DNA of 64,000 nt from positions 72,586 to 136,585 of the forward strand of contig DEFL01000008.1 of assembly GCA_002350845.1 (NCBI GenBank). Direction: 5' to 3'. Below are positions 8,107 through 17,269 of the stretch, piece by piece (positions within the stretch are counted from its first letter, which is position 1; every line of letters begins with the position of its first letter). Source of the stretch: Christensenella sp. UBA2853 (GTDB lineage: Bacteria; Bacillota; Clostridia; Christensenellales; Aristaeellaceae). The translations under genes and the position numbers were made by a program. The notes under the pieces are model-generated. The model worked only from the letters and a program-made list of their open reading frames with translations. It had not been told where the DNA came from and did no database searches.

Positions 8107-10656
8107 ATGCTGAGCATTCGTAAATTTACGGTGGAACACCTGCCCACGGGATGCGTAACTGACAAAAAGAATCCGGATTTTGCCTTTGCTGTGGACAGCG
8201 ACCGGCAGGGAGCGAAAATCCAGAACGCAGAGCTTTCTGTGAACGGCTGGAAGACACAGACAGCGCAGCAGCACAGCATTGCCTATGAGGGCCCTGCACT
8301 GAAGCCGTTTACGCGCTATGAGGCTTCGATCTGCGTTCAGGATGACGCGGGAGAGACAGCGGAAAGCACGCTGACCTTTGAAACCGGACGCATGGATACA
8401 CCGTGGCAGGCGCAGTGGATTTCTGACGCTGCGTACAGTTTCCAGGAGAAGGGTGTTTCTCCCATTCCCATGGTATTCCGCAAAACACTGAAGATTGCAA
8501 AGCCGCTGCGCAGGGCAACCGTGTATGCGACCGCCCTCGGCATCTATGAACTGGATGTGGACGGGCAGAAGCTGGGCAATCAGTATTTCGCGCCGGGCTT
8601 TACCTCCTATCCGTCTCACCTGCAGTATCAGACCTATGATGCGACGAGTCTGCTGAAGGACGGAAGCCAGCTGACGGCCACTGTAGCCGGCGGCTGGGCT
8701 GTCGGATCGTTTGTGTTCACAAGAAAGAACCGCTATGCCGCGGACTGTCAGGCGCTGCTGCTCGAAGTGCGTCTGGAATACGAGGACGGCGAGGTGCAGA
8801 CGGTCGGGACGGATGCTTCCTGGCAGGTCACTGAGGAAGGTCCGGTCCGAATGGCGGACCTCTATGACGGTGAAACATACGATGCCACAGTGGATCTGAA
8901 TGCAGTCACCTGGCGTAAGGCGGCTCAGGAAACCCTGCGGGTCCATCCGGTCATCGAGGCTCAGTACGGCCTGCCGGTGGTCGCCCATGAGGCGATGAAG
9001 CCGACAGCCTGCCACAAGGCCGGGGACGAAACCGTGTATGATTTCGGTCAGAACTTTGCGGGTGTTGTCTGCCTTCAGATCCGGGGTCGAAAGGGACAGA
9101 CCGTGAAAGTCCGTCATGCGGAGATCCTGAATCCGGACGGCAGCCTGAATGTCTCATTCCTCCGCTCCGCCAAAGCGACAGCAACCTATACCTGCGTGGA
9201 CGGCGAACAGTCGTACTCTCCCAGGTTCTCTTATATGGGCTTCCGCTATGTCGGCGTATCCGGTATCGACCAGAAAGACATCGAAGTGACAGCCGTGCCG
9301 GTGTATTCTGACCTGGAAGAAGCCGGCGGGTTCACCTGCTCCAATGAACTGCTCAACCGTCTGCAGCAGAATATCCAGTGGGGTGCGCGCAGCAATTTTG
9401 TCGACATTCCCACAGACTGCCCGCAGCGCGACGAACGCATGGGATGGACAGGCGATATTGCCGTGTTTGGTCAGACGGCCTGCTTCAATTTCGATATGGC
9501 CCGTTTCCTGGATAAATGGCTGGCCGATATGCGCTCGGAACAGAACAGGGGAGGCGGCATTCCCAACACCGTTCCGGTGCATCTGTACGGATTCCCGGCC
9601 ACCATGCCCCGCATGGCCATTGACTGGTGGGGCGACGCCTGCGTGATGGTGCCGTGGGCACTCTATCAGGCGACCGGTGAAAAGCGCTATCTCGAGGAAA
9701 ACTATGAGATGATGAAAAAATACGTCAAGGCATGCCGTTTCTGGGCAGGCTTCGGCGTAGGCGAGTACCGCTACATCTGGCATACGCCGGCTACCTTCCA
9801 TTTCGGTGACTGGGTGGCTCCGGATGTGCCCAAGATGCAGCAGTGGCAGGCGCGCTCGAAATGGACTGCGACCGCTTCCCTGTATCACACGAGCTCTATG
9901 ACCGGAAAAATCGCCCGCATTCTCGGACACGCTGATGAGGCTGCAAAGTACGAAAAACTGGCTGAGAACGTTTCCAAGGCCTATATCCACGTCTTCACCG
10001 ACGGGCAGGGCAGGCTGAAGAATGAATTCCAGACCGGCTATGTGCTGCCGCTGCAGTTCCATATGTTCCCTGACGGCGTGCAGGAAAAGGCAGCCGAAAA
10101 CCTGACCGCTCTTGTCAAAAAGAATGACTGGTGCATCGGCACCGGGTTCCCCGGAACGCCGTACATTCTCTTCGCCCTGGCAGACAACGGACAGAAGGAC
10201 GCAGCCTATCAGATGCTGATGAACACGCGCTGCCCGTCCTGGCTGTATGAGGTGAAGGTCGGTGCGACGACGATCTGGGAGCGCTGGGACGGTCTGGATG
10301 AAAACGGCCAGTGCCCGATCGGCGATGACGGCACCGATAAGATGATCTCCTACAACCATTATGCCTCCGGCGCAGTCGGTGATTTCCTCTATCGCCGTGT
10401 GGCCGGCCTCGAACCGCTCGAGCCGGGCTACAGACGCTTCCGCGTAAAGCCGATTCCCGGCGGCGGGCTGACCCAGGCCTGTGCATGGACGGAAACGCCT
10501 TACGGCAGGGTTCAGGCTGAATGGGAGATCAAAGACCATCAGATGACGGTGAAAGTCACCGTGCCTGTCGGTGCAGAGGGCGAACTGATTCTGCCCGATG
10601 GCAGGCAGGTAGCCCTGCAAAGCGGTGTGCACACGCAGACATGCCCTGCTGAATGA
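8107..10656 (+). CDS. Alpha-L-rhamnosidase, GH78
   Basis: Inverting alpha-L-rhamnosidase of 849 residues that removes terminal rhamnose from pectic rhamnogalacturonan or plant glycosides. N-terminal beta-sandwich domains (from about 5) lead into the (alpha/alpha)6 barrel. The catalytic-region signature is DIPTDCPQRDERMGWTGD, where the Glu of DERMGW is the expected general acid. GATTIWERWDG near residue 720 carries a second conserved Glu. No signal peptide is seen, so the enzyme is probably cytoplasmic and acts on imported oligosaccharides. ATG at 8107 follows GGAGCGAG. A TTG at 8062 in the same frame lies inside the terminator and was discarded. A sugar symporter gene follows 91 bases downstream. 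Confidence 0.95.
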   Translation: MLSIRKFTVEHLPTGCVTDKKNPDFAFAVDSDRQGAKIQNAELSVNGWKTQTAQQHSIAYEGPALKPFTRYEASICVQDDAGETAESTLTFETGRMDTPWQAQWISDAAYSFQEKGVSPIPMVFRKTLKIAKPLRRATVYATALGIYELDVDGQKLGNQYFAPGFTSYPSHLQYQTYDATSLLKDGSQLTATVAGGWAVGSFVFTRKNRYAADCQALLLEVRLEYEDGEVQTVGTDASWQVTEEGPVRMADLYDGETYDATVDLNAVTWRKAAQETLRVHPVIEAQYGLPVVAHEAMKPTACHKAGDETVYDFGQNFAGVVCLQIRGRKGQTVKVRHAEILNPDGSLNVSFLRSAKATATYTCVDGEQSYSPRFSYMGFRYVGVSGIDQKDIEVTAVPVYSDLEEAGGFTCSNELLNRLQQNIQWGARSNFVDIPTDCPQRDERMGWTGDIAVFGQTACFNFDMARFLDKWLADMRSEQNRGGGIPNTVPVHLYGFPATMPRMAIDWWGDACVMVPWALYQATGEKRYLEENYEMMKKYVKACRFWAGFGVGEYRYIWHTPATFHFGDWVAPDVPKMQQWQARSKWTATASLYHTSSMTGKIARILGHADEAAKYEKLAENVSKAYIHVFTDGQGRLKNEFQTGYVLPLQFHMFPDGVQEKAAENLTALVKKNDWCIGTGFPGTPYILFALADNGQKDAAYQMLMNTRCPSWLYEVKVGATTIWERWDGLDENGQCPIGDDGTDKMISYNHYASGAVGDFLYRRVAGLEPLEPGYRRFRVKPIPGGGLTQACAWTETPYGRVQAEWEIKDHQMTVKVTVPVGAEGELILPDGRQVALQSGVHTQTCPAE

Positions 10657-10670
10657 TGACGTGCATGATT

Positions 10671-10715
10671 CCTGCTGATGGTGTAGAATATACCTTATCA
10701 GCAGGGAACCTGCTG
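10671..10715 (+). other. Two mutually exclusive hairpins before the symporter gene
   Basis: A 9-bp stem (10671-10679 with 10697-10705) competes for its right arm with a 7-bp, 3-base-loop hairpin (CAGCAGG 10699-10705 with CCTGCTG 10709-10715). No T run follows. The function is unknown. Confidence 0.45.
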
Positions 10716-10747
10716 GCAACTGAAATATGGAGAAAGGACGATGTACA

Positions 10748-12562
10748 ATGAGTCAGACATCAAGCAAAGGCAGCGTATTTGATAAACTGCCCAGTCTGAT
10801 CAAGAAATCCAATGTGACACTCTTCCCGGAAGGCGCGATCGGCTATCTGGTCGGTCCGACCCTGGCCCTGATGGCCAACTCGGTCCTGGCCAACTATTTC
10901 AACAAGTACATGACCGACGTGCTGAACATCAACTCGTGGGCAAGCGAGTTCTTCAAGTGGCTGCCGGTTATCTCCGTGATTTTTGTTGTGCTCGGCAACA
11001 TTATTGTCGGCCGTCTGATGGACAAAAGCTCTTCCCGCGCAGGCAAGGCCCGTCCTCTGCTGCTGATTTCGGTTCCGATCTCTTTCCTGGCCCTTCTGAT
11101 TCTCTTCGTCATTTCTCCTCTTGCGACGGATACCATCAACCCGCAGGGACAGAGCATGGCGCTGGTGTGCATCGCGATCGGTTATAATCTCTGGTTTGCC
11201 ATCGCATACCCGATGTACTATACACCGCATGCAGCTCTGGTGAACCTGTCCACCCGCAACAGCAAGGACCGCACGCTGCTGGCCACCCTGTCCAATGCAA
11301 CAGCCCTGGCAGCCATGGGCCTGAGCACCATGATTCTTCCGTTCTTCCTGAGCCTGCTGTTTGTGCCGCAGACCACCAATCTGCCGGAAGGCGCGGTGCT
11401 CCTGGAGAGCGGAGAGTATGCGCTCAACGGTGTTGTCCTGTATGATGCCGTTGCCTCCTACAATCACTGGAAAATCTTTGTTATTGCCCTCACGGCCATC
11501 ACCGTCGTCGGTGCGCTTGTGGAATTCATGTTCACCCGTGAGCGTGTCACGGAGGAATCCATGGATCAGGGCGAAAATGCCGCCCCTGCCAAGGCCCTGC
11601 CGATCGCTCAGCAGGCGAAGATCTGCTTCTCCGATAAGTTCTGGGTCATCATGATGGTGTTCTTCTTCTGCTATCAGCTCGGCGGCATGGCGAAGAACGT
11701 GTCTCAGCTGTATTTCTGCCAGGCAATGTTCCCTGCCGGTGTGGAGAACGGACAGAATGTCTATTCCATCAGCAACGGCGGCAGCATCTCCGGTTTCCTG
11801 GCCATTATCGGCGCCATTCCCACGGCTATTGGCATGGTGGCAGCGCCTCTTCTGGCCAATAAGATCGGCAAGGGCAAGGCCATTTTATGCGGCGCAGTTC
11901 TCGCCACAGTGGGCGGCCTGCTGGGCATGATTGCTCCCTCGAACCTTGTGCTGGTTTACGTCTCCTTTATTCTCAAGGCTCTGGGTTCCACGCCTGCCAT
12001 GTACCTTTCCATGGCACTGCTCGCGGACGTTCTGGACCATCAGGAAGCCATCCACGGCAAGCGCACGGACGGCCTGACCATGACCATCTACGGTGCGATC
12101 ATGGCCGGTATGACCGGTGTGGCCACCGGCATCCTGAATATCGTGCTTTCCAATGTCGGCTATGCCGCAGACAATATTTCCTCCGAGGCTATCCGCGCTG
12201 CAATGCCCTGGGTGTTCATCGGTGTGGAAACCTTCTGCTATCTGATCATTTTCCTGACCTTCATTTTCATGGGTGTGGAAAAGTTCGGCAAGTATGACCA
12301 TGAAGCCATTGTGGCTGATCAGAAGGCTGCCGCTGAAAAGGAAGGCCGCGCCTATATTTCCGCTGAGGAAAAGATCCGTCTGGAGGAAGGCGAGGAGGCC
12401 TATCAGGCAGAACTGAAGAAGCAGGCGGATGCAAAGGCTGCCGAGGAAAAGAAACTGGCAGCACTTTCCGCTGAAGCCCGCAAGGCGCTCGCGGACAAAG
12501 AAGAAGCCATCCGCAAGGAATTCAATGCGATGCGCTCTGCCAATGGCCGCACTGCGCTGTAA
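10748..12562 (+). CDS. GPH-family sugar:cation symporter
   Basis: Twelve-helix transporter of the glycoside-pentoside-hexuronide:cation family (MelB/XynP relatives), 604 residues. It would bring the sugars released by the neighbouring glycosidases into the cell with Na+ or H+. Family features include YFNKYMTDVLN after helix 1, GRLMDKSSSRAGKARPLLL in the first cytoplasmic loop (the D-K-S-R pattern), and LADVLDHQEAIHGKRTDG before the last helices. The C-terminus has an unusual charged extension of about 90 residues, rich in Glu, Lys and Ala and probably coiled coil. ATG at 10748 follows AAAGGACG; an upstream ATG at 10727 is less well placed. Confidence 0.92.
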   Translation: MSQTSSKGSVFDKLPSLIKKSNVTLFPEGAIGYLVGPTLALMANSVLANYFNKYMTDVLNINSWASEFFKWLPVISVIFVVLGNIIVGRLMDKSSSRAGKARPLLLISVPISFLALLILFVISPLATDTINPQGQSMALVCIAIGYNLWFAIAYPMYYTPHAALVNLSTRNSKDRTLLATLSNATALAAMGLSTMILPFFLSLLFVPQTTNLPEGAVLLESGEYALNGVVLYDAVASYNHWKIFVIALTAITVVGALVEFMFTRERVTEESMDQGENAAPAKALPIAQQAKICFSDKFWVIMMVFFFCYQLGGMAKNVSQLYFCQAMFPAGVENGQNVYSISNGGSISGFLAIIGAIPTAIGMVAAPLLANKIGKGKAILCGAVLATVGGLLGMIAPSNLVLVYVSFILKALGSTPAMYLSMALLADVLDHQEAIHGKRTDGLTMTIYGAIMAGMTGVATGILNIVLSNVGYAADNISSEAIRAAMPWVFIGVETFCYLIIFLTFIFMGVEKFGKYDHEAIVADQKAAAEKEGRAYISAEEKIRLEEGEEAYQAELKKQADAKAAEEKKLAALSAEARKALADKEEAIRKEFNAMRSANGRTAL

Positions 12563-12594
12563 TCATCTGGTTCATTAAAGGGAGGACAAAAGCC

Positions 12595-12819
12595 GTGAAG
12601 CTTTTCTGGTTCCTGTTTGCCCTGGCGGCTGTGATGCCGCTGCTGGGCAGGGTCATCGGGAAGGGCAAGCTGCTTTTGTCCTTCCTTTGCGTTTTATTCA
12701 CCTGCGGGGCGGTCGGTGTCTGTGTGCTTGAGGGAGAAAGCCTGATGACTGCAGGCACCGGGATCGCCGCTGTTCTTCTGATCATGCTCTGCATGCAGGA
12801 AAGGAGCGGAAAACCATGA
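12595..12819 (+). CDS. Small two-helix membrane protein
   Basis: Unrecognised 74-residue protein with two hydrophobic segments (LFWFLFALAAVMPLLG and a second around LLSFLCVLFTCGAVGVCVL, with a further apolar stretch near the end). It starts at GTG 12595, seven bases after GGGAGGA, and its TGA overlaps the ATG of the MBOAT gene (ATGA). Its position suggests an accessory subunit of the acyltransferase or a coupling peptide. No family is recognised. Confidence 0.7.
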   Translation: MKLFWFLFALAAVMPLLGRVIGKGKLLLSFLCVLFTCGAVGVCVLEGESLMTAGTGIAAVLLIMLCMQERSGKP

Positions 12820-14198
12820 GCTTTGTTTCCGGAACTTTCCTGCTGTTTCTGCCCCTGACGGTGCTTCTGTACTGGGTCTGCCCTGCCCGGTACCGCTATA
12901 TCCTGCTTCTCATGGCGAGCTGTCTGTTTTATATGGGATGGAGCGCGCCGCTCTTTCTTTTGCTCCTTTCTGTAACAGCGCTGTGCTATGCCGGGTGCCT
13001 GCTGGTGGAAAAACACAGATCCAGGAGCCTGCTTGCCGTGCTGCTGGTCCTGGCGTTTGCACCGCTGTTTGTGTGCAAATATCTGTTTTTTACAGCGGCA
13101 TCCCTGTCCGGTCTGATTGGCTGGCCGGGGCAGGAGACACTGACGCGGCTGTCCGGGATCATTCTGCCGGTCGGCATTTCTTTTTATACGTTCCAGGCCG
13201 TATCCTGCGTGCTGGATGTCTACCGGGGTGAGCAGCGTCCGGAGCGGAACTTCCTCCGCTTTGCGCTGTTTGTGTCGTTTTTCCCGCAGCTGGTCGCAGG
13301 CCCGATCGAGCAGGCCAGGGATCTGATGCCGCAGCTGAGAGCAGAGAGAAGATGGAACCCGGAGGATCTGGCTGCCGGCGGGCGTCTCCTGCTGTGCGGA
13401 TTTCTCCGGAAAATCTGTCTGGCAGATTTTCTCGCACCCGTGGTCGACCGCATCTTTGCCCTCGAGCATCCCGACGGCATGAGCGTTCTTCTCAGCGGCA
13501 TCCTGTTCGGACTGCAGATTTACAATGATTTTGCGGGGTATTCCGAGATTGCCATGGGCAGTGCCCGACTGCTCGGCATCCGCCTGACCCGGAATTTTCA
13601 GGAACCCTACCTGTCCAGGGGAATCCGGGACTTCTGGAGAAGATGGCATATTACACTGAACCGCTGGTTCCGTCTGTACGTCTATCAGCCGCTGGGCGGG
13701 AAAAACAGAAGGCTTGTGTCAGTGACGGCCGTGTTCCTGCTCAGCGGTCTCTGGCACGGAGCCGACTGGACATTTATCGCATGGGGTGCCTTCCATGCGC
13801 TGCTCTATGGAGCAGAAACCCTTTTGGGAAAAAGGTGGAAGAAGAGGATTCCTGCGCCTGTCTCGATTCCTCTGACCTTCCTTGCGGTCTCGGTTTCCTG
13901 GATCCTGTTTCGCGCAGGCACGTCCCTGCAGGCCGTGCAGATGCTCGGGAAGCTGGTTTCTGTATGGCATCCTGCGGCTGCATGGCAGGAAATCGGCATG
14001 AGCCTGGGACAGGCTGTCCATCTTTTGGTCCTTCTGCCGGTGTCTTTTCTTACCGGCCGCTGGGCGTTTCGCGAGGAAAAGAGCCTGTCGGTGAGAAGCA
14101 TGGCGATCTGTGTGCTGCTGGTTCTGCTGATTGCCGTTTCATGGCTGATGAACCTGCGTGACGGGACGCCGAATGCGTTTATCTATTTCCAGTTTTGA
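12816..14198 (+). CDS. MBOAT O-acyltransferase (AlgI-like)
   Basis: Membrane-bound O-acyltransferase of 460 residues and about 11 helices. AlgI/PatA-type members move acetyl groups across the membrane for O-acetylation of a surface polysaccharide or peptidoglycan. Typical blocks are GISFYTFQAVSCVLDVYRG, FFPQLVAGPIEQA, LFGLQIYNDFAGYSEIAMG, and RDFWRRWHITLNRWFRLYVY. The catalytic-site block is LLSGLWHGADWTFIAWG, with the invariant His in WHG. It sits between a small membrane protein (4-base overlap) and a large SGNH-like protein (14 bases after), which would be the transfer partner as AlgJ/AlgX are for AlgI. Which polymer is modified is unknown. Confidence 0.93.
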   Translation: MSFVSGTFLLFLPLTVLLYWVCPARYRYILLLMASCLFYMGWSAPLFLLLLSVTALCYAGCLLVEKHRSRSLLAVLLVLAFAPLFVCKYLFFTAASLSGLIGWPGQETLTRLSGIILPVGISFYTFQAVSCVLDVYRGEQRPERNFLRFALFVSFFPQLVAGPIEQARDLMPQLRAERRWNPEDLAAGGRLLLCGFLRKICLADFLAPVVDRIFALEHPDGMSVLLSGILFGLQIYNDFAGYSEIAMGSARLLGIRLTRNFQEPYLSRGIRDFWRRWHITLNRWFRLYVYQPLGGKNRRLVSVTAVFLLSGLWHGADWTFIAWGAFHALLYGAETLLGKRWKKRIPAPVSIPLTFLAVSVSWILFRAGTSLQAVQMLGKLVSVWHPAAAWQEIGMSLGQAVHLLVLLPVSFLTGRWAFREEKSLSVRSMAICVLLVLLIAVSWLMNLRDGTPNAFIYFQF

Positions 14199-14212
14199 CG
14201 GAGGATATGTGG

Positions 14213-17182
14213 ATGAGAAGACTGCAATCTGAAGAGCATCCGCATGCCAAAAACAATGTCTGGAAATGGATGCTTCTGTTTTCCCCGCTCCTGGCCCTGG
14301 CGCTGCTGTTTTTGTGGATCCTGCTCCTGCTTCCCGCGCAGTATGGCGACACCTATCTGGCGGCGCTTCAGGACAAAACTGCGCTTCTTCACGGGTCTTC
14401 CGAAAAGAAGCGCATTGTGACGGTGGGCGGGTCCGGCGCGGCTTTTGGGCAGTGGAGCGATCTGCTGGAAAAGGAATTTCCGGAATACACTGTGATCAAT
14501 GACGGGCTTTACGCAGGCCTTGGCACAGCCCCGATGATGGATCTGGCCCGGCAGGATATCCGCCCGGGTGATATTGTGATTCTCTCGCCTGAACAGAACC
14601 GGCAGTCTCTGTCAGGCTTTTTCGGCGCGCGGGCCATGTGGCAGGCAGCGGACGGCGCACCGGGACTGCTGCTGCGCATAAGCCCCGGAAGATGGCGTTC
14701 GCTCCTCGGTGAGGCGCTTCCTTTTTGTGCGGAAAAGTTCTCTTTCTGGATGCACGGCAATGCGCCGCAGGGGGACGGCGTCTATGCACGCAGCCACCTG
14801 AACCGATGGGGCGATGTGCTGGGAGAAGGACGGGAGGCCAATGGCATGCCGGATGGAATGGATCCGGACATGCCGATCCGTTTTGATCCGGATGAGGTAT
14901 CCCCGGATTTTATCCGGGACATGAATGCGTTTGCGCGCGAATGCATGGACAGGGGCGCGAGCGTGTATTACCGCTTCTGCCCCATGAACCGGAAAGCGGT
15001 CGCTGAAGAGGAAATGCAGCGTCTATCTGCGTATTCGGAATGGCTGGAGGCGCAGCTGATTTTCCCTGTTCTGGGGAAGGCTGAAGACAGTGTTCTGGAC
15101 AGCAGCTGGTTTTTTGATACCAATTTCCATCTCAATGCGGCTGGCGCCCAGGTCAATACGGCATGCATGGCCAGACAGCTGAAAGAAGCCCTGGGCATCC
15201 CGGGGGACGTTTCGATTCCCATCCCGGAGGCGCCGGCACCGAAGGCATTTGAATCCGGCACAGGCAGTGTGCAGGACACGGACTGCTTTGTCTTTGAAGA
15301 AAGGGAAGGCACGGGGAGGATCACGGGATTGACTGCGGAGGGAAAAACCAGGGAGAGCCTGACGCTTCCGCATGAATACAACGGGATACCGGTGACGACA
15401 TTCTCGCCTTCCGTGTTTGCGGGAAATACCGTCATCCGGCAGATTACCATTCCATCCTCCATTGTCAGAATTGAGAATGGATCCTTTGCGGGGTGCACCC
15501 GCCTGGAGTCTGTGATACTCAGGCAGACCCGTCCAAACGCGATCACGCCGGGTGACAACCTCCTTCAGGGAACAGACTGTGTCATTCTTGTGCCGGCCCA
15601 TGCCTACAGTCAGTATCAGACGAGTTATTTCTGGAGTGTGTATGCGAGCAGGATCCGGCCGGACGGGGAGACGGACGTCGTAGAGACGGCCGGGATACCG
15701 GAAGCGGGCGAGGCGTCCGGTACCATGTATGTCGAAGCCAACGGCGGGGAGCCGGTGGCGGGAACAGAAACACGGACGGCGTTTCCCATTTCCTCAGAAC
15801 ATCTGCGGACCAACACGCCGCTCGGACAGAACCTGTTCCGCAGGGAAGGCTTTGTGCCGCTGTGCTGGAATACTCAGCCGGACGGCTCCGGGGAAAGGAT
15901 TCCTTTCGGAAGCCGGACCGACAGTGTGGACGGAAAAACGCTGTATATGATGTGGATTCCTGAGACGCCCGAGGCGGATCTTGTCCGGGAAGTCCGGGAC
16001 GGGGAAGTCTGGATTACCGGATGGTCCGGTTCAGACTCTGTGCTTGCGCTGCCCGGCACCCTGGACGGTCTGCCGGTGACGCATATTGCGGGCGGTGCGT
16101 TTCAGGGCGCGGAGATTGATACCGCGGTTCTGCCGCCTTCCGTGTTTGCCATCGCGCAGCATGCTTTTCAGGACTGCACACTGCGTGAGCTCTGGCTCTA
16201 CGACAGCCTCTTCTATGTCTATGAGGAATCCTTCGAGAACTGCACGGCACTGACGACCCTGCATCTCTCTGCCGCCACATCGCCGAGGTACTCCATCAGC
16301 TATTTCGGCGCGTTTGCCGACAAGCTCGACTGGCTGCGCCTGCATGCGGATGTGCCCAAACTGGTGCTCGCCGGCGGCTCGGCCACACGCTATGCCTATG
16401 ACAGTGAGATCCTTTTCAAGGAGTTTCCTGGCCTGACACCGGTGAACATGGGTGTGTTTGCGTACTGCGCGATGCTGCCGCAGTACCGGATCATGCAGAA
16501 GTTCATGGGAGACGGGGATATCCTTGTGTCAGCGCCGGAGTTTGACACGGTGAGGACACAGTTCTGCGTCTCCAATGCCCTGGACGACCGCTTCTGGCCG
16601 CTGACGGAGGGTGACTACAGCTGTGTTTCCCTTTTGGATCTGAGACAGTACACCAGGGTGTTCTCCAGTCTGTCGGAGTATCTGCACACGCGCAGGATGA
16701 TGACAGCGCGCAGCTATGAAGAATCTCCGGCGCATTATGACGATGACGGGAATGCCGTCTCCGAACGGACCTATAATCAGTTTGGTGACTATGTTCTGCA
16801 GCGAACAGGCGCTGAGAGAGATGAACTTTTACAGACGTACCTTGCGGATTACACGGAGGCAGGGTTCCCGGATGAGACCGTGGAAGCCCTGAACAGGGTG
16901 TACCGCGAATTCCAGGCGCAGGGGGTGCAGGTGCTGTTTGCCTATGCGCCGCGGAACCATAGTGCGCTGACCGAAACGAGCACGCCGGAAGCCCGGGCGC
17001 TTCTGGACCTCTCTCTCCGGGAGCGGCTCTGCGTTCCGATGCTTCTGAACATGGAAGAAAGCCTGTATCCGGCGACCCGGTTCTATCTGATTGACAATCA
17101 TCTGAGCAATGAGGGCGTCCGACTGCACATGCAGAGGGTTGTTCCTGCGCTCCGGAAAATGCTGAAGAGCGGCATGCACTGA
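14213..17182 (+). CDS. Membrane-anchored protein with two SGNH-like domains around LRR and Flg_new repeats
   Basis: Large cell-surface protein of 989 residues. One transmembrane helix lies at about 18-43. An SGNH/AlgJ-like domain follows (about 65-330) with the GGSGAAFG nucleophile-type loop, NDGLYAG, and GDIVILSPEQN. Its end carries DTNFHLNAAG, which supplies Asp and His. BspA-type leucine-rich repeats (about 365-460; SVFAGNTVIRQITIPSS) are followed by a Flg_new/InlB-type repeat (about 505-580; PDGSGERIPFG, LYMMWI) and more LRR (to about 690). A second SGNH-like domain then repeats the pattern: GGSATRYA at about 718, VNMGVFAY, GDILVSAPEFD, and DNHLSNEG at about 960. Start 14213 has GGAGGA 7 bases upstream; ATG 14207 is too close. 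It is likely the acyl-transfer partner of the MBOAT enzyme. The duplication is discussed in the findings. Confidence 0.85.
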   Translation: MRRLQSEEHPHAKNNVWKWMLLFSPLLALALLFLWILLLLPAQYGDTYLAALQDKTALLHGSSEKKRIVTVGGSGAAFGQWSDLLEKEFPEYTVINDGLYAGLGTAPMMDLARQDIRPGDIVILSPEQNRQSLSGFFGARAMWQAADGAPGLLLRISPGRWRSLLGEALPFCAEKFSFWMHGNAPQGDGVYARSHLNRWGDVLGEGREANGMPDGMDPDMPIRFDPDEVSPDFIRDMNAFARECMDRGASVYYRFCPMNRKAVAEEEMQRLSAYSEWLEAQLIFPVLGKAEDSVLDSSWFFDTNFHLNAAGAQVNTACMARQLKEALGIPGDVSIPIPEAPAPKAFESGTGSVQDTDCFVFEEREGTGRITGLTAEGKTRESLTLPHEYNGIPVTTFSPSVFAGNTVIRQITIPSSIVRIENGSFAGCTRLESVILRQTRPNAITPGDNLLQGTDCVILVPAHAYSQYQTSYFWSVYASRIRPDGETDVVETAGIPEAGEASGTMYVEANGGEPVAGTETRTAFPISSEHLRTNTPLGQNLFRREGFVPLCWNTQPDGSGERIPFGSRTDSVDGKTLYMMWIPETPEADLVREVRDGEVWITGWSGSDSVLALPGTLDGLPVTHIAGGAFQGAEIDTAVLPPSVFAIAQHAFQDCTLRELWLYDSLFYVYEESFENCTALTTLHLSAATSPRYSISYFGAFADKLDWLRLHADVPKLVLAGGSATRYAYDSEILFKEFPGLTPVNMGVFAYCAMLPQYRIMQKFMGDGDILVSAPEFDTVRTQFCVSNALDDRFWPLTEGDYSCVSLLDLRQYTRVFSSLSEYLHTRRMMTARSYEESPAHYDDDGNAVSERTYNQFGDYVLQRTGAERDELLQTYLADYTEAGFPDETVEALNRVYREFQAQGVQVLFAYAPRNHSALTETSTPEARALLDLSLRERLCVPMLLNMEESLYPATRFYLIDNHLSNEGVRLHMQRVVPALRKMLKSGMH

Positions 17183-17203
17183 GATCACCTTTGGTCGTTT
17201 TCC

Positions 17204-17232
17204 TTGTTTTTCGAATCCATCAATGCTACAAT
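17204..17232 (+). promoter_or_regulatory. Sigma-A promoter of the LytTR/kinase pair
   Basis: TTGTTT (17204-17209), 17-base spacer, TACAAT (17227-17232), about 38 bases before the GTG start. Confidence 0.6.
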
Positions 17233-17269
17233 CTCAGAAAAGGCAGAAAAAAACGGGAGGTGAACAGCC

